Shown here piece after piece: positions 9,028-18,600 of a stretch of 64,000 nucleotides of DNA. The notes under the pieces were generated by a model. It was not told the origin of the DNA. It saw only the letters and a program-made list of their open reading frames with translations, and searched no databases. Both the position numbers and the translations under genes were made by a program. Each line of letters opens with the position of its first letter. Position 1 is the first letter of the stretch. Source of the stretch: DATKMP01 sp963790045 (GTDB lineage: Bacteria; Bacteroidota; Ignavibacteria; UBA10030); the NCBI GenBank assembly GCA_963790045.1, contig CAWBMS010000011.1:434001-498000 (forward strand). The letters are read 5' to 3'.

Positions 9028-9738
9028 GTGAGTAAGACGAAATTTGGTATTGTTGTTTTTCCCGGTTCCAATTGCGATCACGACGCGCATTATGTCGCAG
9101 GTGAAGCGATGGGGCAGGAAGCACGATTGATCTGGCACAAAGAAGCGTCGATTGGCGATGTGGATGTGGTGATTTTGCCCGGCGGATTTTCCTATGGCGA
9201 TTATTTACGCTGTGGTGCGATTGCTCGCTTTTCACCTGTGATGCAAGATGTTGTTCGGTTTGCCAACAACGGCGGATTGGTGATCGGCATTTGCAACGGC
9301 TTTCAAGTTTTAACGGAAGCAGGATTGCTGCCTGGTGTGCTGCTGCGAAATCGTTCGCTTCAATTCATTTGTAAATATCTTCACATTCGTGTGGAGAATG
9401 CGGAAACGAATTTTACCAATGCGTGCAAACAAGGCGACGTGCTTGAAATTCCCATTGCGCACGGTGAAGGAAATTATTTCACCGATCCCGATACATTAAA
9501 GAGTTTGGAAGATAATCATCAAGTGGTATTTCGGTACTGCGATGCGGCGGGCAATGTGAATGATGAAGCGAATCCGAACGGATCGTTGAATAACATTGCG
9601 GGCATCATCAATGAGCGTGGCAATGTGCTGGGAATGATGCCGCATCCCGAACGAGTTGCTGATCCCGTTTTACGGCATACCGATGGCAAAAAAATATTCG
9701 AGTCAATTATTCAAAATTTTATTAGTGTCACAGTTTAA
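9028..9738 (+). CDS. purQ: Phosphoribosylformylglycinamidine synthase, glutaminase subunit PurQ
   Basis: Class I glutamine amidotransferase that supplies ammonia to PurL. Features in the 236-residue protein: VVFPGSNCDHD at the N-terminus, LPGGFSYGDYLR, the nucleophile-elbow GICNGFQVL (Cys about residue 91), and the C-terminal His/Glu in MPHPERVAD. It begins at GTG 9028 after an AAGGTG ribosome site and lies eight bases after purS. The frame is intact. Confidence 0.95.
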   Translation: MSKTKFGIVVFPGSNCDHDAHYVAGEAMGQEARLIWHKEASIGDVDVVILPGGFSYGDYLRCGAIARFSPVMQDVVRFANNGGLVIGICNGFQVLTEAGLLPGVLLRNRSLQFICKYLHIRVENAETNFTNACKQGDVLEIPIAHGEGNYFTDPDTLKSLEDNHQVVFRYCDAAGNVNDEANPNGSLNNIAGIINERGNVLGMMPHPERVADPVLRHTDGKKIFESIIQNFISVTV

Positions 9739-9750
9739 GGAGTTACAATT

Positions 9751-9954
9751 ATGGGTAGCGTAGGTGGTCCGGAACTATTTCTCATTTTATTAATCATCGT
9801 CATTCTCTTCGGCGCAAAGAAATTGCCGGAGCTTGCCCGCGGTCTTGGTGAAGGAATTCGCGAATTCCGCAAAGCTACACGCGATGTGCAGGATGAATTG
9901 GAAAAAGATCCGAAAAAGCTTGACGAGAAAAACGAGACAAAACCAAAAGTCTAA
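9751..9954 (+). CDS. tatA: Twin-arginine translocase subunit TatA/E
   Basis: Pore-forming subunit of the Sec-independent Tat export system. The 67 residues show one N-terminal membrane helix (PELFLILLIIVILFGAKKLPELARGLG) followed by the amphipathic FR[KA] helix and a charged tail, the typical TatA plan. TatC is not present here. It sits between purQ and gatA with a good AAGGAG site. Confidence 0.93.
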   Translation: MGSVGGPELFLILLIIVILFGAKKLPELARGLGEGIREFRKATRDVQDELEKDPKKLDEKNETKPKV

Positions 9955-9985
9955 TTCATTCATTAAAACAATTCATTAAGAGTTC

Positions 9986-11402
9986 ATGCGAACGTACGAT
10001 GCAATTCGCGCAGAGTTTGATTCCGGTCAGGCAAGCTGCCAGAGTATTACGAGTGATTATTTACAAACGATTGAGAGAACAAAATCTCTCAATGCGCTTC
10101 TTGCTGTCTTTCCCGAACATTCCTTAGAACAAGCCCGTGCTGTTGACAAAAAAATCAAGAGCGGCACGGCTGGTTTGCTTGCCGGAATGGTGATGACGAT
10201 TAAAGACGTCATCTGCATCAAAAATGCACAGGTGACATGTGGATCGAAGATATTAGAGAATTTCACTTCATTGTACGATGCAACTGTTGTTGAACGATTG
10301 CATGCTGCCGATGCAATTGTCGTTGGAAAAAACAATATGGATGAGTTTGCGATGGGTTCGTCCACAGAAAATTCTGCGTACGGCCGCGTTAAGCATCCGT
10401 TAGATGAATCGCGTGTGCCGGGTGGTTCCAGTGGTGGTTGTGCAGTTGCGGTGAAAGCCGGAATGTCCACGACATCACTCGGTTCGGATACCGGAGGATC
10501 GATTCGTCAACCAGCTTCGTTTTGCGGCGTTGTCGGATTGAAACCGACGTACGGCAGAGTTTCGCGTTATGGATTGGTTGCATACGCATCGTCGTTCGAT
10601 ACGATTGGTCCTTTTGCACTGACGACAAAAGATGTTGCGCGTGTGCTGCAAGTGATTGCCGGATATGATCCAAAGGATTCTACATCGGCAAACGTTCCTG
10701 TTCCAAATTATCTTTCCGCACTCAACAAAAATGTTAAGAGATTGCGCGTCGGTATTCCAAAAGAATATTTTGATAACGCACTCGATGCAGAAATTCGTGA
10801 AGCAATAGAAAGCAAGATTGATGTACCTGAGAAAAAATGGAGCAATCGTTCAGGAAGTTACACTCCCACATACAGAGTACACGATTGCTGTGTATTACAT
10901 TCTTGCCACAGCAGAGGCATCTTCCAACCTTGCTCGGTTTGACGGCGTGAGATACGGCTACCGTTCAGAGCATGCAAAAGATTTAACGGAAATGTATGTC
11001 CGGTCTCGCAGCGAAGGTTTCGGAGCAGAAGTGAAACGACGCATTATGCTGGGAACGTATGTGCTTTCGTCCGGATATTACGATGCGTATTATCGCAAAG
11101 GACAGAAAGTTCGGCGGTTAATCAAACAGGATTTTGACAATGCGTTTCAACAAGTCGATTGTTTGATTACGCCGACGGCGCCTTCAACAGCATTTAAGGC
11201 GGGAGAAAAGGCGAACGATCCGTTGCAGATGTATCTGTCGGATATTTATACGACGTCGGCAAACCTGGCAGGCATTCCCGGTATCAGCATTCCATGCGGT
11301 AACGATCATCAAGGGTTGCCGATTGGATTGCAGATTCTTGGGCCACAATTCGGCGAAGAAACCATTTTGCGTGTTGCAGATTTTTTGGAAACAGTTTTGT
11401 GA
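9986..11402 (+). CDS. gatA: Aspartyl/glutamyl-tRNA amidotransferase subunit A (frameshifted)
   Basis: Amidase subunit of GatCAB, which converts Glu-tRNA(Gln) to Gln-tRNA(Gln). The amidase-signature Ser-cisSer-Lys triad is visible: Lys in GMVMTIKDVI, and GGSSGGCAVAV with GSDTGGSIRQPASFCG. The C-terminal part (EYTIAVYYILATAEASSNLARFDGVRYG...) is in another frame. Removing the G at 10823 (GATGTACCTGAG) restores ...ESKIDYLRKNGAIVQEV..., span 3n+1, about 471 residues, which is normal for GatA. The gene is needed for translation in organisms of this type lacking GlnRS, so a sequence error is the likelier reading. Confidence 0.92.
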
Positions 11403-11466
11403 AATTGTAATTCAAAAAAATAATTTCTATCATCAAACCATCAATCAATAAACGCAAGGAGTGGGT

Positions 11467-12465
11467 ATGAGCATTCTCGTTGATAAAAATACTCGTCTTG
11501 TTGTTCAGGGGATTACGGGCGGCGAGGGAACATTTCACACCAAACAAATGCTGGAGTACGGCACCAACGTGGTTGCCGGTGTTACGCCGGGAAAAGGCGG
11601 AACGCAATACCAAGGGAACGAGAAAGACCAATTTACAAAATCGATTCCGGTGTATAACACGGTTCGGGAAGCCGTGGAGCAGCAGCGAGCGAATGCATCT
11701 GTGATTTTTGTTCCGGCGGCGTTTGCTGCCGATGCAATTTTAGAAGCGGCTGATGCCGGTGTGAAATTGATTGTCGCCATCACGGAAGGAATTCCCACTG
11801 CGGATATGGTGAAGGTATATGAGTTTGTGCAAAGGAAAAATGTTCGTCTGATCGGTCCCAACTGCCCGGGAGTGATTACGCCCGGTGTTGCAAAGATCGG
11901 CATTATGCCTGGATTTATTCATAAACCAGGTCACGTGGGTGTCGTTTCTCGCAGTGGAACATTGACGTATGAAGCTGTTGCGCAGCTTTCGCAGCGCGGC
12001 ATCGGACAATCAACGTGCGTAGGAATTGGCGGCGATCCGATTATCGGCACAAGATTTCTTGATGCGATAAAATTATTTAACGACGATAAACAGACCGATG
12101 CAATTGTGATGATCGGTGAAATTGGTGGAACGGCAGAAGAAGAAGCCGCAGCATTTATCAAGAAGAATGTTAAGAAACCTGTTGTCGGATTTATTGCCGG
12201 CCAAACTGCACCGCCGGGCAGAAGAATGGGACACGCTGGTGCGATTATTTCCGGCGGCAGAGGTACTGCGGCAGAAAAAATGCAAGCGATGCGTAAAGCA
12301 GGGATTCTTGTCGTTGAAAGCCCAGCTCTTATCGGCGAAGCGGTGGAGAAGGCGCTCGCGAAGAAAAAGAATAAATCTAAATCTGCTGTGAAAAAGAAAG
12401 CCGTCACATCAAAAAAACAGATGAAAAAAAATGCTCCCAAAAATATTTTAAAGAAAAAGAAATAA
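11467..12465 (+). CDS. sucD: Succinate-CoA ligase alpha subunit with lysine-rich tail
   Basis: Alpha subunit of succinyl-CoA synthetase (TCA cycle). The core carries the CoA-binding TRLVVQGITGGEGTFHTKQM N-terminus, the IGPNCPG motif and the phosphorylated histidine in RRMGHAGAIISGG. The start is ATG 11467 with AAGGAG six bases away; the in-frame GTG six bases earlier overlaps the ribosome site. The core should end near residue 300; it is followed by about 35 residues made mostly of Lys, Ser and Ala, an extension usual SucD proteins lack. No sucC is adjacent. Confidence 0.92.
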   Translation: MSILVDKNTRLVVQGITGGEGTFHTKQMLEYGTNVVAGVTPGKGGTQYQGNEKDQFTKSIPVYNTVREAVEQQRANASVIFVPAAFAADAILEAADAGVKLIVAITEGIPTADMVKVYEFVQRKNVRLIGPNCPGVITPGVAKIGIMPGFIHKPGHVGVVSRSGTLTYEAVAQLSQRGIGQSTCVGIGGDPIIGTRFLDAIKLFNDDKQTDAIVMIGEIGGTAEEEAAAFIKKNVKKPVVGFIAGQTAPPGRRMGHAGAIISGGRGTAAEKMQAMRKAGILVVESPALIGEAVEKALAKKKNKSKSAVKKKAVTSKKQMKKNAPKNILKKKK

Positions 12466-12507
12466 TTAACAATAGAATTGTAGTGCGAATGAAAGGAACT
12501 ATGTTGT

Positions 12508-12927
12508 ATGGCTTTTGAACGAACATTAGCAATTTTAAAACCGGATTGTGTCCGCAAAAATTTACAGGGAGAAGTATTAGGCCGTATTCAAAAGGCGGGA
12601 TTCAAAGTGTTGGGCTTTAAGCAAATTCGTTTGACGAAGGCATCGGCAGGAGAATTTTATGCTGTTCACAAAGGCCGTCCGTTTTACGAAGGGCTTGTCG
12701 AATTTATGACGAGCGGCCCGTGTGTTCCCATTGCGTTAGAAAAAGAAAACGCGATTGCCGATTATCGCACGTTGATCGGTGCAACAGATCCGAAAGAAGC
12801 TGCTGAAGGAACGATTCGAAAATTATTTGCTGACAATAAGGGAGAGAATATTGTTCACGGCTCTGATTCCGCAGAAAATGGAATCCGTGAAGTGGCATTC
12901 TTTTTTTCAGAAGCAGAATTGGTGTAA
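12508..12927 (+). CDS. ndk: Nucleoside diphosphate kinase
   Basis: Balances NTP and dNTP pools by phosphate transfer through a histidine. The 139-residue product has ERTLAILKPDCVRKN at the start and the active-site NIVHGSDSAENGIREV near residue 115. Length and order match the hexameric family. It lies 42 bases after sucD, whose product releases nucleoside triphosphate, and could share its transcript. Confidence 0.96.
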   Translation: MAFERTLAILKPDCVRKNLQGEVLGRIQKAGFKVLGFKQIRLTKASAGEFYAVHKGRPFYEGLVEFMTSGPCVPIALEKENAIADYRTLIGATDPKEAAEGTIRKLFADNKGENIVHGSDSAENGIREVAFFFSEAELV

Positions 12928-12986
12928 GCCGTTGAATCGCCAATTGAAAATCAGAAAATCATAAATCATCCAATCGAAAATTCTTC

Positions 12987-13520
12987 ATGTCTCTTCATCG
13001 CTGGAAAAAAATATCGGAAACCTTCATTGCAAAAAATCCGTGGTGGGAATATCGTAAAGATGAAACACAACTGCCAAACGGCAATCTCGGTGTATATCAT
13101 TATGTGCATACGAACGGTGCCTCGATGGTTATACCGTTATTGAAGAACGGACAGATGATGTTGGTGAATCAATACCGGTACTTGAACGACAAAGAAAGCT
13201 TAGAATTCCCATGCGGCGGCGTCAAAGACGGACAAACGTACGAACAAACTGCTGTGCAGGAATTGCAGGAAGAAGCCGGATTTGTTTCCAATGATTTGAA
13301 ATTGATCGGAACGTTCAATCCTTATAACGGTGTTACCGATGAAATTTGTAACGTATATCTTGCACGAGCGCTTACGTCAGTGCCGCCAAAGCCGGATGAG
13401 ACGGAAGAGTTTGAGCGCTTTATTCTTACGCCGGAGCAAATCGATGCTAAAATTTCTAACGGAGAAATCTGGGACGGTATGACGATCGTTGCATGGACAT
13501 TGGTAAAAGCTACGTTATGA
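12987..13520 (+). CDS. Nudix hydrolase (ADP-ribose pyrophosphatase-like)
   Basis: Predicted hydrolase of nucleoside diphosphates linked to another group, cytoplasmic. The 177-residue sequence has LEFPCGGVKDGQ...VQELQEEAGF, a Nudix box in which the catalytic glutamates E-L-Q-E-E are kept but the usual first Glu and the Arg are both Gln. The surrounding layout (YRYLNDKESLEFPCGG, FNPYNGVTDE) resembles ADP-ribose pyrophosphatases. The exact substrate is not evident. Confidence 0.8.
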   Translation: MSLHRWKKISETFIAKNPWWEYRKDETQLPNGNLGVYHYVHTNGASMVIPLLKNGQMMLVNQYRYLNDKESLEFPCGGVKDGQTYEQTAVQELQEEAGFVSNDLKLIGTFNPYNGVTDEICNVYLARALTSVPPKPDETEEFERFILTPEQIDAKISNGEIWDGMTIVAWTLVKATL

Positions 13521-13575
13521 ATAAGTGCCGTGCTGAAACAACATGCGAGATTGATCTACTATTTAAAAAAGTGTT

Positions 13576-14406
13576 ATGGCTCTACTGCGCAATTGGCTGA
13601 ACGATCTTTTCCATCGAACGTCCATTCGTGTATGTTTGCTGCTGGAAACATGTCTGCTTGTGTTTCTTCTTGTGGGTGTCACAAAATCTGCCACGCAGCT
13701 TGAAACAATAAATATTTTTGGATATAAGTTTCCATCCATCTCAATTGGTGATCTCAAAGCGGCGGAAGTAATCCTGCTGATGATATTCCATCAATCAAAA
13801 TTATGGATTTTATTTATCGGGCTTATTGGTGTCTCTAGTTTTCTTGGCAGTAATCTGCAATCTCCGCAAATAGAAATGCTCTTAATACACCCGATACCGC
13901 GATGGAAATTATTGCTCACGCAATATGCATCGACTGTATTCATGTTTTCGATTTGTATATTTTATTTAACCGGCGGTATCTGGTTAATAATCGGTTTGAA
14001 GATAGGTGTGTGGCATACGGGATTTTTTGTCGGCAGTGTGCTGTTATGTGCGGCGTATAGTTTTTGCCTGCCGTTTTTGGTGTGGCTCATTGTCTGGTCG
14101 AGAAAAACATTGTTCGCGCTTCTTATATTTTATGTCTATTGTTATATTTCTACGGGATTAGAGTTTCGTTCCGAAATATTTTATTCACTCTGGAATAATC
14201 AATTCTTTCATCGCCTTATCGATCTATTTTATTTTGGATTGCCGCAGTTAGACGGTATGCTTGCCGATGCAGCAGATGCGTTGCGGTATCCAGCTTTCGG
14301 GCAAGCTATTTCTTCTTTGCCGGTGCATCATTTTTTATGGTCGCTCGCCATTGGAATCTGTTATCTCATTTTAGCTATTGCCATATTCGCAAAAAATGAC
14401 TACTAA
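13576..14406 (+). CDS. ABC-2-like multi-pass membrane protein
   Basis: A 276-residue very hydrophobic protein with about six membrane helices (roughly 20-35, 70-95, 110-140, 150-175, 180-195, 255-275). The segment SPQIEMLLIHPIPRWKLLLTQY resembles the cytoplasmic loop of ABC-2 type permeases (ALPISR-like motif), suggesting a transporter half. No ATP-binding partner gene is adjacent, so the assignment rests on topology and that loop only. The frame is intact. Confidence 0.5.
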   Translation: MALLRNWLNDLFHRTSIRVCLLLETCLLVFLLVGVTKSATQLETINIFGYKFPSISIGDLKAAEVILLMIFHQSKLWILFIGLIGVSSFLGSNLQSPQIEMLLIHPIPRWKLLLTQYASTVFMFSICIFYLTGGIWLIIGLKIGVWHTGFFVGSVLLCAAYSFCLPFLVWLIVWSRKTLFALLIFYVYCYISTGLEFRSEIFYSLWNNQFFHRLIDLFYFGLPQLDGMLADAADALRYPAFGQAISSLPVHHFLWSLAIGICYLILAIAIFAKNDY

Positions 14407-14551
14407 TGAATAGTTTATTTGTAGAAATGTAGTTTTTATAAGTCGATATTAACTTGTTTTTCAATATATTACTCGGTACAAAATATGCAGTAAAAAAATG
14501 ATACTGCAATACGAATAAGAATTTTAAAAACGACATTGTGAGATACGGTAC

Positions 14552-14580
14552 TTGACTTTTTCTTTAGAATACAATATACT
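14552..14580 (+). promoter_or_regulatory. Promoter ahead of the pilin-like operon
   Basis: TTGACT (14552-14557) and TATACT (14575-14580) are separated by exactly 17 bases and lie 37 bases before the first ATG of the 14617 gene. This is close to the sigma-70 consensus. It fits the start of a separate three-gene transcript. Confidence 0.6.
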
Positions 14581-14616
14581 ACGGAAGAATTTTGGTGATC
14601 ATATAAAGAGAAGCGT

Positions 14617-15204
14617 ATGAATACCGGACAAATGATGCTTACTGCTTGTGCCTTAATGTTGCTCGGTGCAACAATCTTTACCGTTAATAAAAACAACATA
14701 CAGCAAGGGACAATTTTACGACAAACCGAAGCAGGCATTTATGCCGTGTCTCTTGCAACAAGCTATGTCGAAAAAGCAACGAACTTAAATTTCGATGAAT
14801 ATACCATAAACAACATGATTGCAAATGGAAAAACGGATAGCTTGACACCGGGTAAAGCAGCAGGGAATACATTGGGTCCCGAAACATCGACGTTTGGCGC
14901 ATACAGCAATGTATTGGAAAAAGCAAATGTTGATAGTACATTTGACGATTTTGATGACTATAATGGTTTTGTGAAGAATGATACTGTTAAAGGGGCGGAT
15001 ATTTACACAACAAATATTTCAGTAAAGTATTGTGATACGGCAGGTGTAATACAACCATCTCCTATTAGAACATTTTATAAAAGGATGGATGTAAAAACAT
15101 GGGGAACGATTTCAAGAAATGCATTTGAAGGCTCTTCATCAGCATCAACAGGCGTCGATACAATTAAACTAACATATATTTTCAGTTATATATATAAAAT
15201 ATAA
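14617..15204 (+). CDS. Minor-pilin-like membrane-anchored protein 1 (PilV-like)
   Basis: Unrecognised 195-residue protein with one N-terminal membrane helix (MMLTACALMLLGATIFTV) followed by a helical stretch EAGIYAVSLATSYVEKATNLNFDE that resembles the N-terminal helix of PilV/GspI minor pilins, and an exported domain with FDDFDDYNGF. There is no Gly-Phe-Thr-Leu-Ile-Glu prepilin cleavage site. The upstream AGAGAAG ribosome site supports the start. Two genes of similar plan follow at once (5 and 20 base gaps), so the three probably form one surface assembly. Function is inferred from layout only. Confidence 0.55.
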   Translation: MNTGQMMLTACALMLLGATIFTVNKNNIQQGTILRQTEAGIYAVSLATSYVEKATNLNFDEYTINNMIANGKTDSLTPGKAAGNTLGPETSTFGAYSNVLEKANVDSTFDDFDDYNGFVKNDTVKGADIYTTNISVKYCDTAGVIQPSPIRTFYKRMDVKTWGTISRNAFEGSSSASTGVDTIKLTYIFSYIYKI

Positions 15205-15209
15205 TTTCT

Positions 15210-15875
15210 ATGGGAAGTTCAACGATACTCGATATTATCGGATCGTTCATTGTCGGCGGATTGCTTTTAATTTCTTGCCTGCAATTGAAATTAGGGGCAT
15301 CGGAGAATCAGTTTGTTTATAATAGCAGCGTCAATCTCCAGACGAGTCTTGTTACGTTGACGACAAGAATGGAAGATGATTTCCGGAAAATTGCATATTG
15401 TCAGAACTCCGAAATATCTCCTCCATCCAATGCAGTTCTTTATGCCGATACTTCTCGATTTTGTTTTTTAGGTGACATGAATAATAATGGTACTCTCGAT
15501 GCAGTTGAATATAGTCTAGGGGCTCCTTATGTTCCCGGAAACGCTATAATAAAAACTGTCGTTAGGAAATATTGGAAAGATGTAGGTGTTATAACCTCAC
15601 CGCCAGCATCCTCAGCAGCTACAACAATTGACAGTATGAAAGTGGGCTGTACACAATTGCTCTATCATTATAAAACCCAGAATACCGACAGCTCGATATT
15701 GACAACGCCGGTGGTTCTTTCACAAAAATCTATCGGAATTATTGATCTTGCCATATCGTTGCAAAGTGTAACGACGATCACCGATAACGCTCATGCATAT
15801 ATACAGGATACGTCACTCTATAAAATATATTGGCGTCAGTTTCGAGTTGTGGGAAAAAATCTGACTTACCGGTGA
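15210..15875 (+). CDS. Minor-pilin-like membrane-anchored protein 2 (PilW/GspJ-like)
   Basis: A 221-residue protein with an N-terminal membrane helix (ILDIIGSFIVGGLLLISCL) and a long helix NLQTSLVTLTTRMEDDFRKIAYC that resembles PilW/GspJ (where it reads RLxxDLRxAGY). The later FCFLGDMNNNGTLDAVEYSLG also matches the PilW-type GDxDxDGxxDxxxY pattern. The canonical prepilin peptidase motif is absent. Member of the three-gene set 14617-17302. Confidence 0.55.
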   Translation: MGSSTILDIIGSFIVGGLLLISCLQLKLGASENQFVYNSSVNLQTSLVTLTTRMEDDFRKIAYCQNSEISPPSNAVLYADTSRFCFLGDMNNNGTLDAVEYSLGAPYVPGNAIIKTVVRKYWKDVGVITSPPASSAATTIDSMKVGCTQLLYHYKTQNTDSSILTTPVVLSQKSIGIIDLAISLQSVTTITDNAHAYIQDTSLYKIYWRQFRVVGKNLTYR

Positions 15876-15895
15876 TAGAAAGTTGGAGTTGAGTT

Positions 15896-17302
15896 ATGGG
15901 TAAAATGAGTTTGATTATTGTCGTGGGATTTAACATTATCTTTATGACGATGGGCTACAACTTGGCGGGAATTGCAAGCCAATCATATAGCAACTATACA
16001 AAGTATTATAACGTTGAGCAGGCGCAATTCCTTGCAGAAAGCGCAGCAAATGTTTCGATTGGTTCGCTTTTTCAAAATCAAAGTTGGCTGTATGGCGATA
16101 ATGATGTTCATAACCATAACCTGGAAGGCGGCACCTATTCTATTCAGGCGGCGCGGACGTACCCTGGTGGAAACGCTTATGTAACATTTAATATCGTTTC
16201 AACATACAATGGTATGGTGGATAGCACCACGGTTGTGTGCAACATTCCTGCATTTAGCACCTATGCGATGTACACATGCAATGATGGAGGCAATCCTTGG
16301 AGCACGGGTGACACCTGTTTTGGGAAATTACATTGTGATAGTAATCTCACTATCAGTAATAGTCCGTATTTTTCTGGAGCAGTGTCTGTTGGTAATCAAG
16401 TTGTAAATACGTCTGGTACCGCAATATCTGTAGCTGCTGGAACTGATAAATCAGTATATAAGGCAGGAAATCCAACATTAGGCGTTAAATTAGGATGGGT
16501 GGATAACTTCGATGCTGTAAAAAAGATAGCGGGGTACGATTCTATAGACGTTGGATCTATAAAATCATGGAAAGACTCAAAAGGTAAAACACAAATTTAT
16601 CAATCAGATGTTTATGTACAACTTAAATCAGACGGAACAATACAAGTCGATACTGGAATGCATATTAGTAATGATTCTTCATCTTTGCGGACTACATGGG
16701 CAGCTATCAGTGCTAAATCAACGCATTTGCAAACCCTTACAATCGCTAATATGACGACTAAGGTTCTTGGAATAATGGGTGATACGAGTCAGGCAAACCT
16801 CCATATACGAGGAACGTTAAGTGGTCAAGTAACCATTGCGAACTTGGGTTTCGGAAATGTATATATCGATTCGAGTGTCGTCTATAATAATAAGTCCACA
16901 GACCTGTTAGGCCTTGTTGCTAAAGATACGATGTCTATTACGGATGATCCTGCGAATAACACAGGATATGTCAATTTACAAGCAGCGGTATTGGCAAGCA
17001 CGTTCTGTGTACAAAATCAAGAAAACGATACTACCGCTACGAAGCGAAATGCAAATACTAAAGGTTATGGCAGCGGAAGCCAAGGGTATTTAAATCTTTA
17101 TGGTTCTTTGGCACAAAAAAATAGGGGATATGTTGGAAAGTCCGTCAGTGGCACTATGTATGGATTGATAAAACATTATACGTATGATAACCGTTTTTCA
17201 GGTAATGGCACGGCGCCAAGTTTTCCAACACTGCCATACTTCCAAATTCTTTCTTGGTATGACAGAATGAAATGGTCGAGCGATTGGTGGAATGTCTGGT
17301 AA
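15896..17302 (+). CDS. Large PilX-like membrane-anchored protein (DUF4900-like)
   Basis: A 468-residue protein with an N-terminal membrane helix (SLIIVVGFNIIFMTMGYNLAG), then KYYNVEQAQFLAESAANVSIGSLF, which resembles the AExAAN helix of PilX-type minor pilins. The remainder is Asn/Ser/Thr/Gly-rich and beta-like, ending GSLAQKNRGYVG...YDNRF...PSFPTLPYFQILSWYDR, a pattern I associate with DUF4900 exported proteins. It ends directly before a strong terminator, closing the operon. The role, perhaps at the tip of a pilus-like or secretion structure, is inference. Confidence 0.55.
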   Translation: MGKMSLIIVVGFNIIFMTMGYNLAGIASQSYSNYTKYYNVEQAQFLAESAANVSIGSLFQNQSWLYGDNDVHNHNLEGGTYSIQAARTYPGGNAYVTFNIVSTYNGMVDSTTVVCNIPAFSTYAMYTCNDGGNPWSTGDTCFGKLHCDSNLTISNSPYFSGAVSVGNQVVNTSGTAISVAAGTDKSVYKAGNPTLGVKLGWVDNFDAVKKIAGYDSIDVGSIKSWKDSKGKTQIYQSDVYVQLKSDGTIQVDTGMHISNDSSSLRTTWAAISAKSTHLQTLTIANMTTKVLGIMGDTSQANLHIRGTLSGQVTIANLGFGNVYIDSSVVYNNKSTDLLGLVAKDTMSITDDPANNTGYVNLQAAVLASTFCVQNQENDTTATKRNANTKGYGSGSQGYLNLYGSLAQKNRGYVGKSVSGTMYGLIKHYTYDNRFSGNGTAPSFPTLPYFQILSWYDRMKWSSDWWNVW

Positions 17303-17325
17303 GACAGACGATATTTTTTATCATC

Positions 17326-17357
17326 AAAGGCGTTTCTATTTAGAAACGCCTTTTTTA
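17326..17357 (+). terminator. Rho-independent terminator of the pilin-like operon
   Basis: AAAGGCGTTTC pairs perfectly with GAAACGCCTTT around a six-base loop, followed by a run of T. It lies 24 bases after the stop of the 15896 gene and separates this operon from pfkA. Confidence 0.9.
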
Positions 17358-17483
17358 TTATGCATCGCTCTGAAATAAAATCACACAAACGCATTTAAAA
17401 GGTTACAAAAGCATAATGGAATCCTTTCAAAGTTTTCCATATATTATGAATGAACAGTATGTATATACAAGGGAGAGTTATAG

Positions 17484-18585
17484 ATGAAAAATAAATTGAA
17501 ACGAATTGGAATATTAACCGGCGGCGGCGATTGCCCCGGCCTTAATGCAGTCATACGAAGTATTGCCAAACCGGCAATTACACAGTTTGGCGCCACCATT
17601 ATCGGTGGTACTGGATGGCTTTGAAGGATTGGTCGAAGGACGCATGCGCGAACTGACACCCAGAGATGTCGGCGGCATTGTCAACGTTGGCGGAACGATT
17701 CTCGGCACTTCGAACAAAGGCAATCCATTTCAATTTCCAGTGGAAACGCCGCAGGGAATTGAAGTGCTGGATTATTCGCAGCATGCCATTCAAAATTATC
17801 GCGATTGGAATCTCGATGCATTGATTGCTATCGGCGGTGATGGCACCATGCACATCGTTGATAAGTTCACGGAATTGGGTTTGAATTTTATCGGCGTACC
17901 GAAAACCATCGACAACGATCTTTCTGCAACCGATGCAACATTCGGATATGATTCTGCAGTTTCTGTCGCTGCGGAAGCGATCGATCGTTTGCACACAACG
18001 GCATCGGCACATCATCGCGTGATGATCGTCGAAGTGATGGGGCGTTATGCCGGATGGATTGCGCTTGGCGCAGGTGTTGCCGGCGGCGCAGATATGATTT
18101 TGATACCGGAAATTCCTTTTAAGTGGGAAAAAGTGTACGAACATGTTTTGCTGCGCGGCAAACGCGGTAATCGATTCAGCATTATTTGTGTTGCTGAAGG
18201 TGCAAAACCTTCAGAAGGCGAACAGGTGGTAAAGGAAATGGATAAAAAGCGTACAGACCCTGTACGTCTCGGTGGTATTGGAGAATTTATCGCGAAAAAA
18301 ATCGATGAAGCGACAGGATTGGAAACACGAGCTGTTGTGCTTGGACATGTTCTGCGCGGCGGAAGCCCGACGGCATACGACCGTATCCTTGCAACGCGCT
18401 ATGGTGCGATGGCATTAACACTTGCAGCGGAAGGAAAGTTCGGATACATGGTCAGCTTGCGCGGCACGGAAGTTACGGCAGTACCGGTGAAAGAAGCAAT
18501 CTTCAAGCTTCGCACGGTGCCTTTGGATTCTCAATTGATTCAAGCTGCGCGAGCCGTGGATACGGCATTCGGCGATGATCTGTAG
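17484..18585 (+). CDS. pfkA: 6-phosphofructokinase (frameshifted)
   Basis: Phosphorylates fructose 6-phosphate, the committed step of glycolysis. The N-terminus reads RIGILTGGGDCPGLNAVIRSI (phosphate-binding loop), then breaks at 17607: GGTGGTACTGG needs one G removed to restore IIGVLDGFEGLVEG; span 3n+1, 366 residues. The start ATG follows a GGGAG site. Downstream are AIGGDGTM and GVPKTIDNDL. The Gly in GGDG is the ATP-type residue while Lys in PKTIDND is the one typical of pyrophosphate-dependent or mixed-group enzymes, so the phosphoryl donor is uncertain. aat follows after 15 bases. Confidence 0.92.
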
Positions 18586-18600
18586 ATCTGTTTTTGTTCG

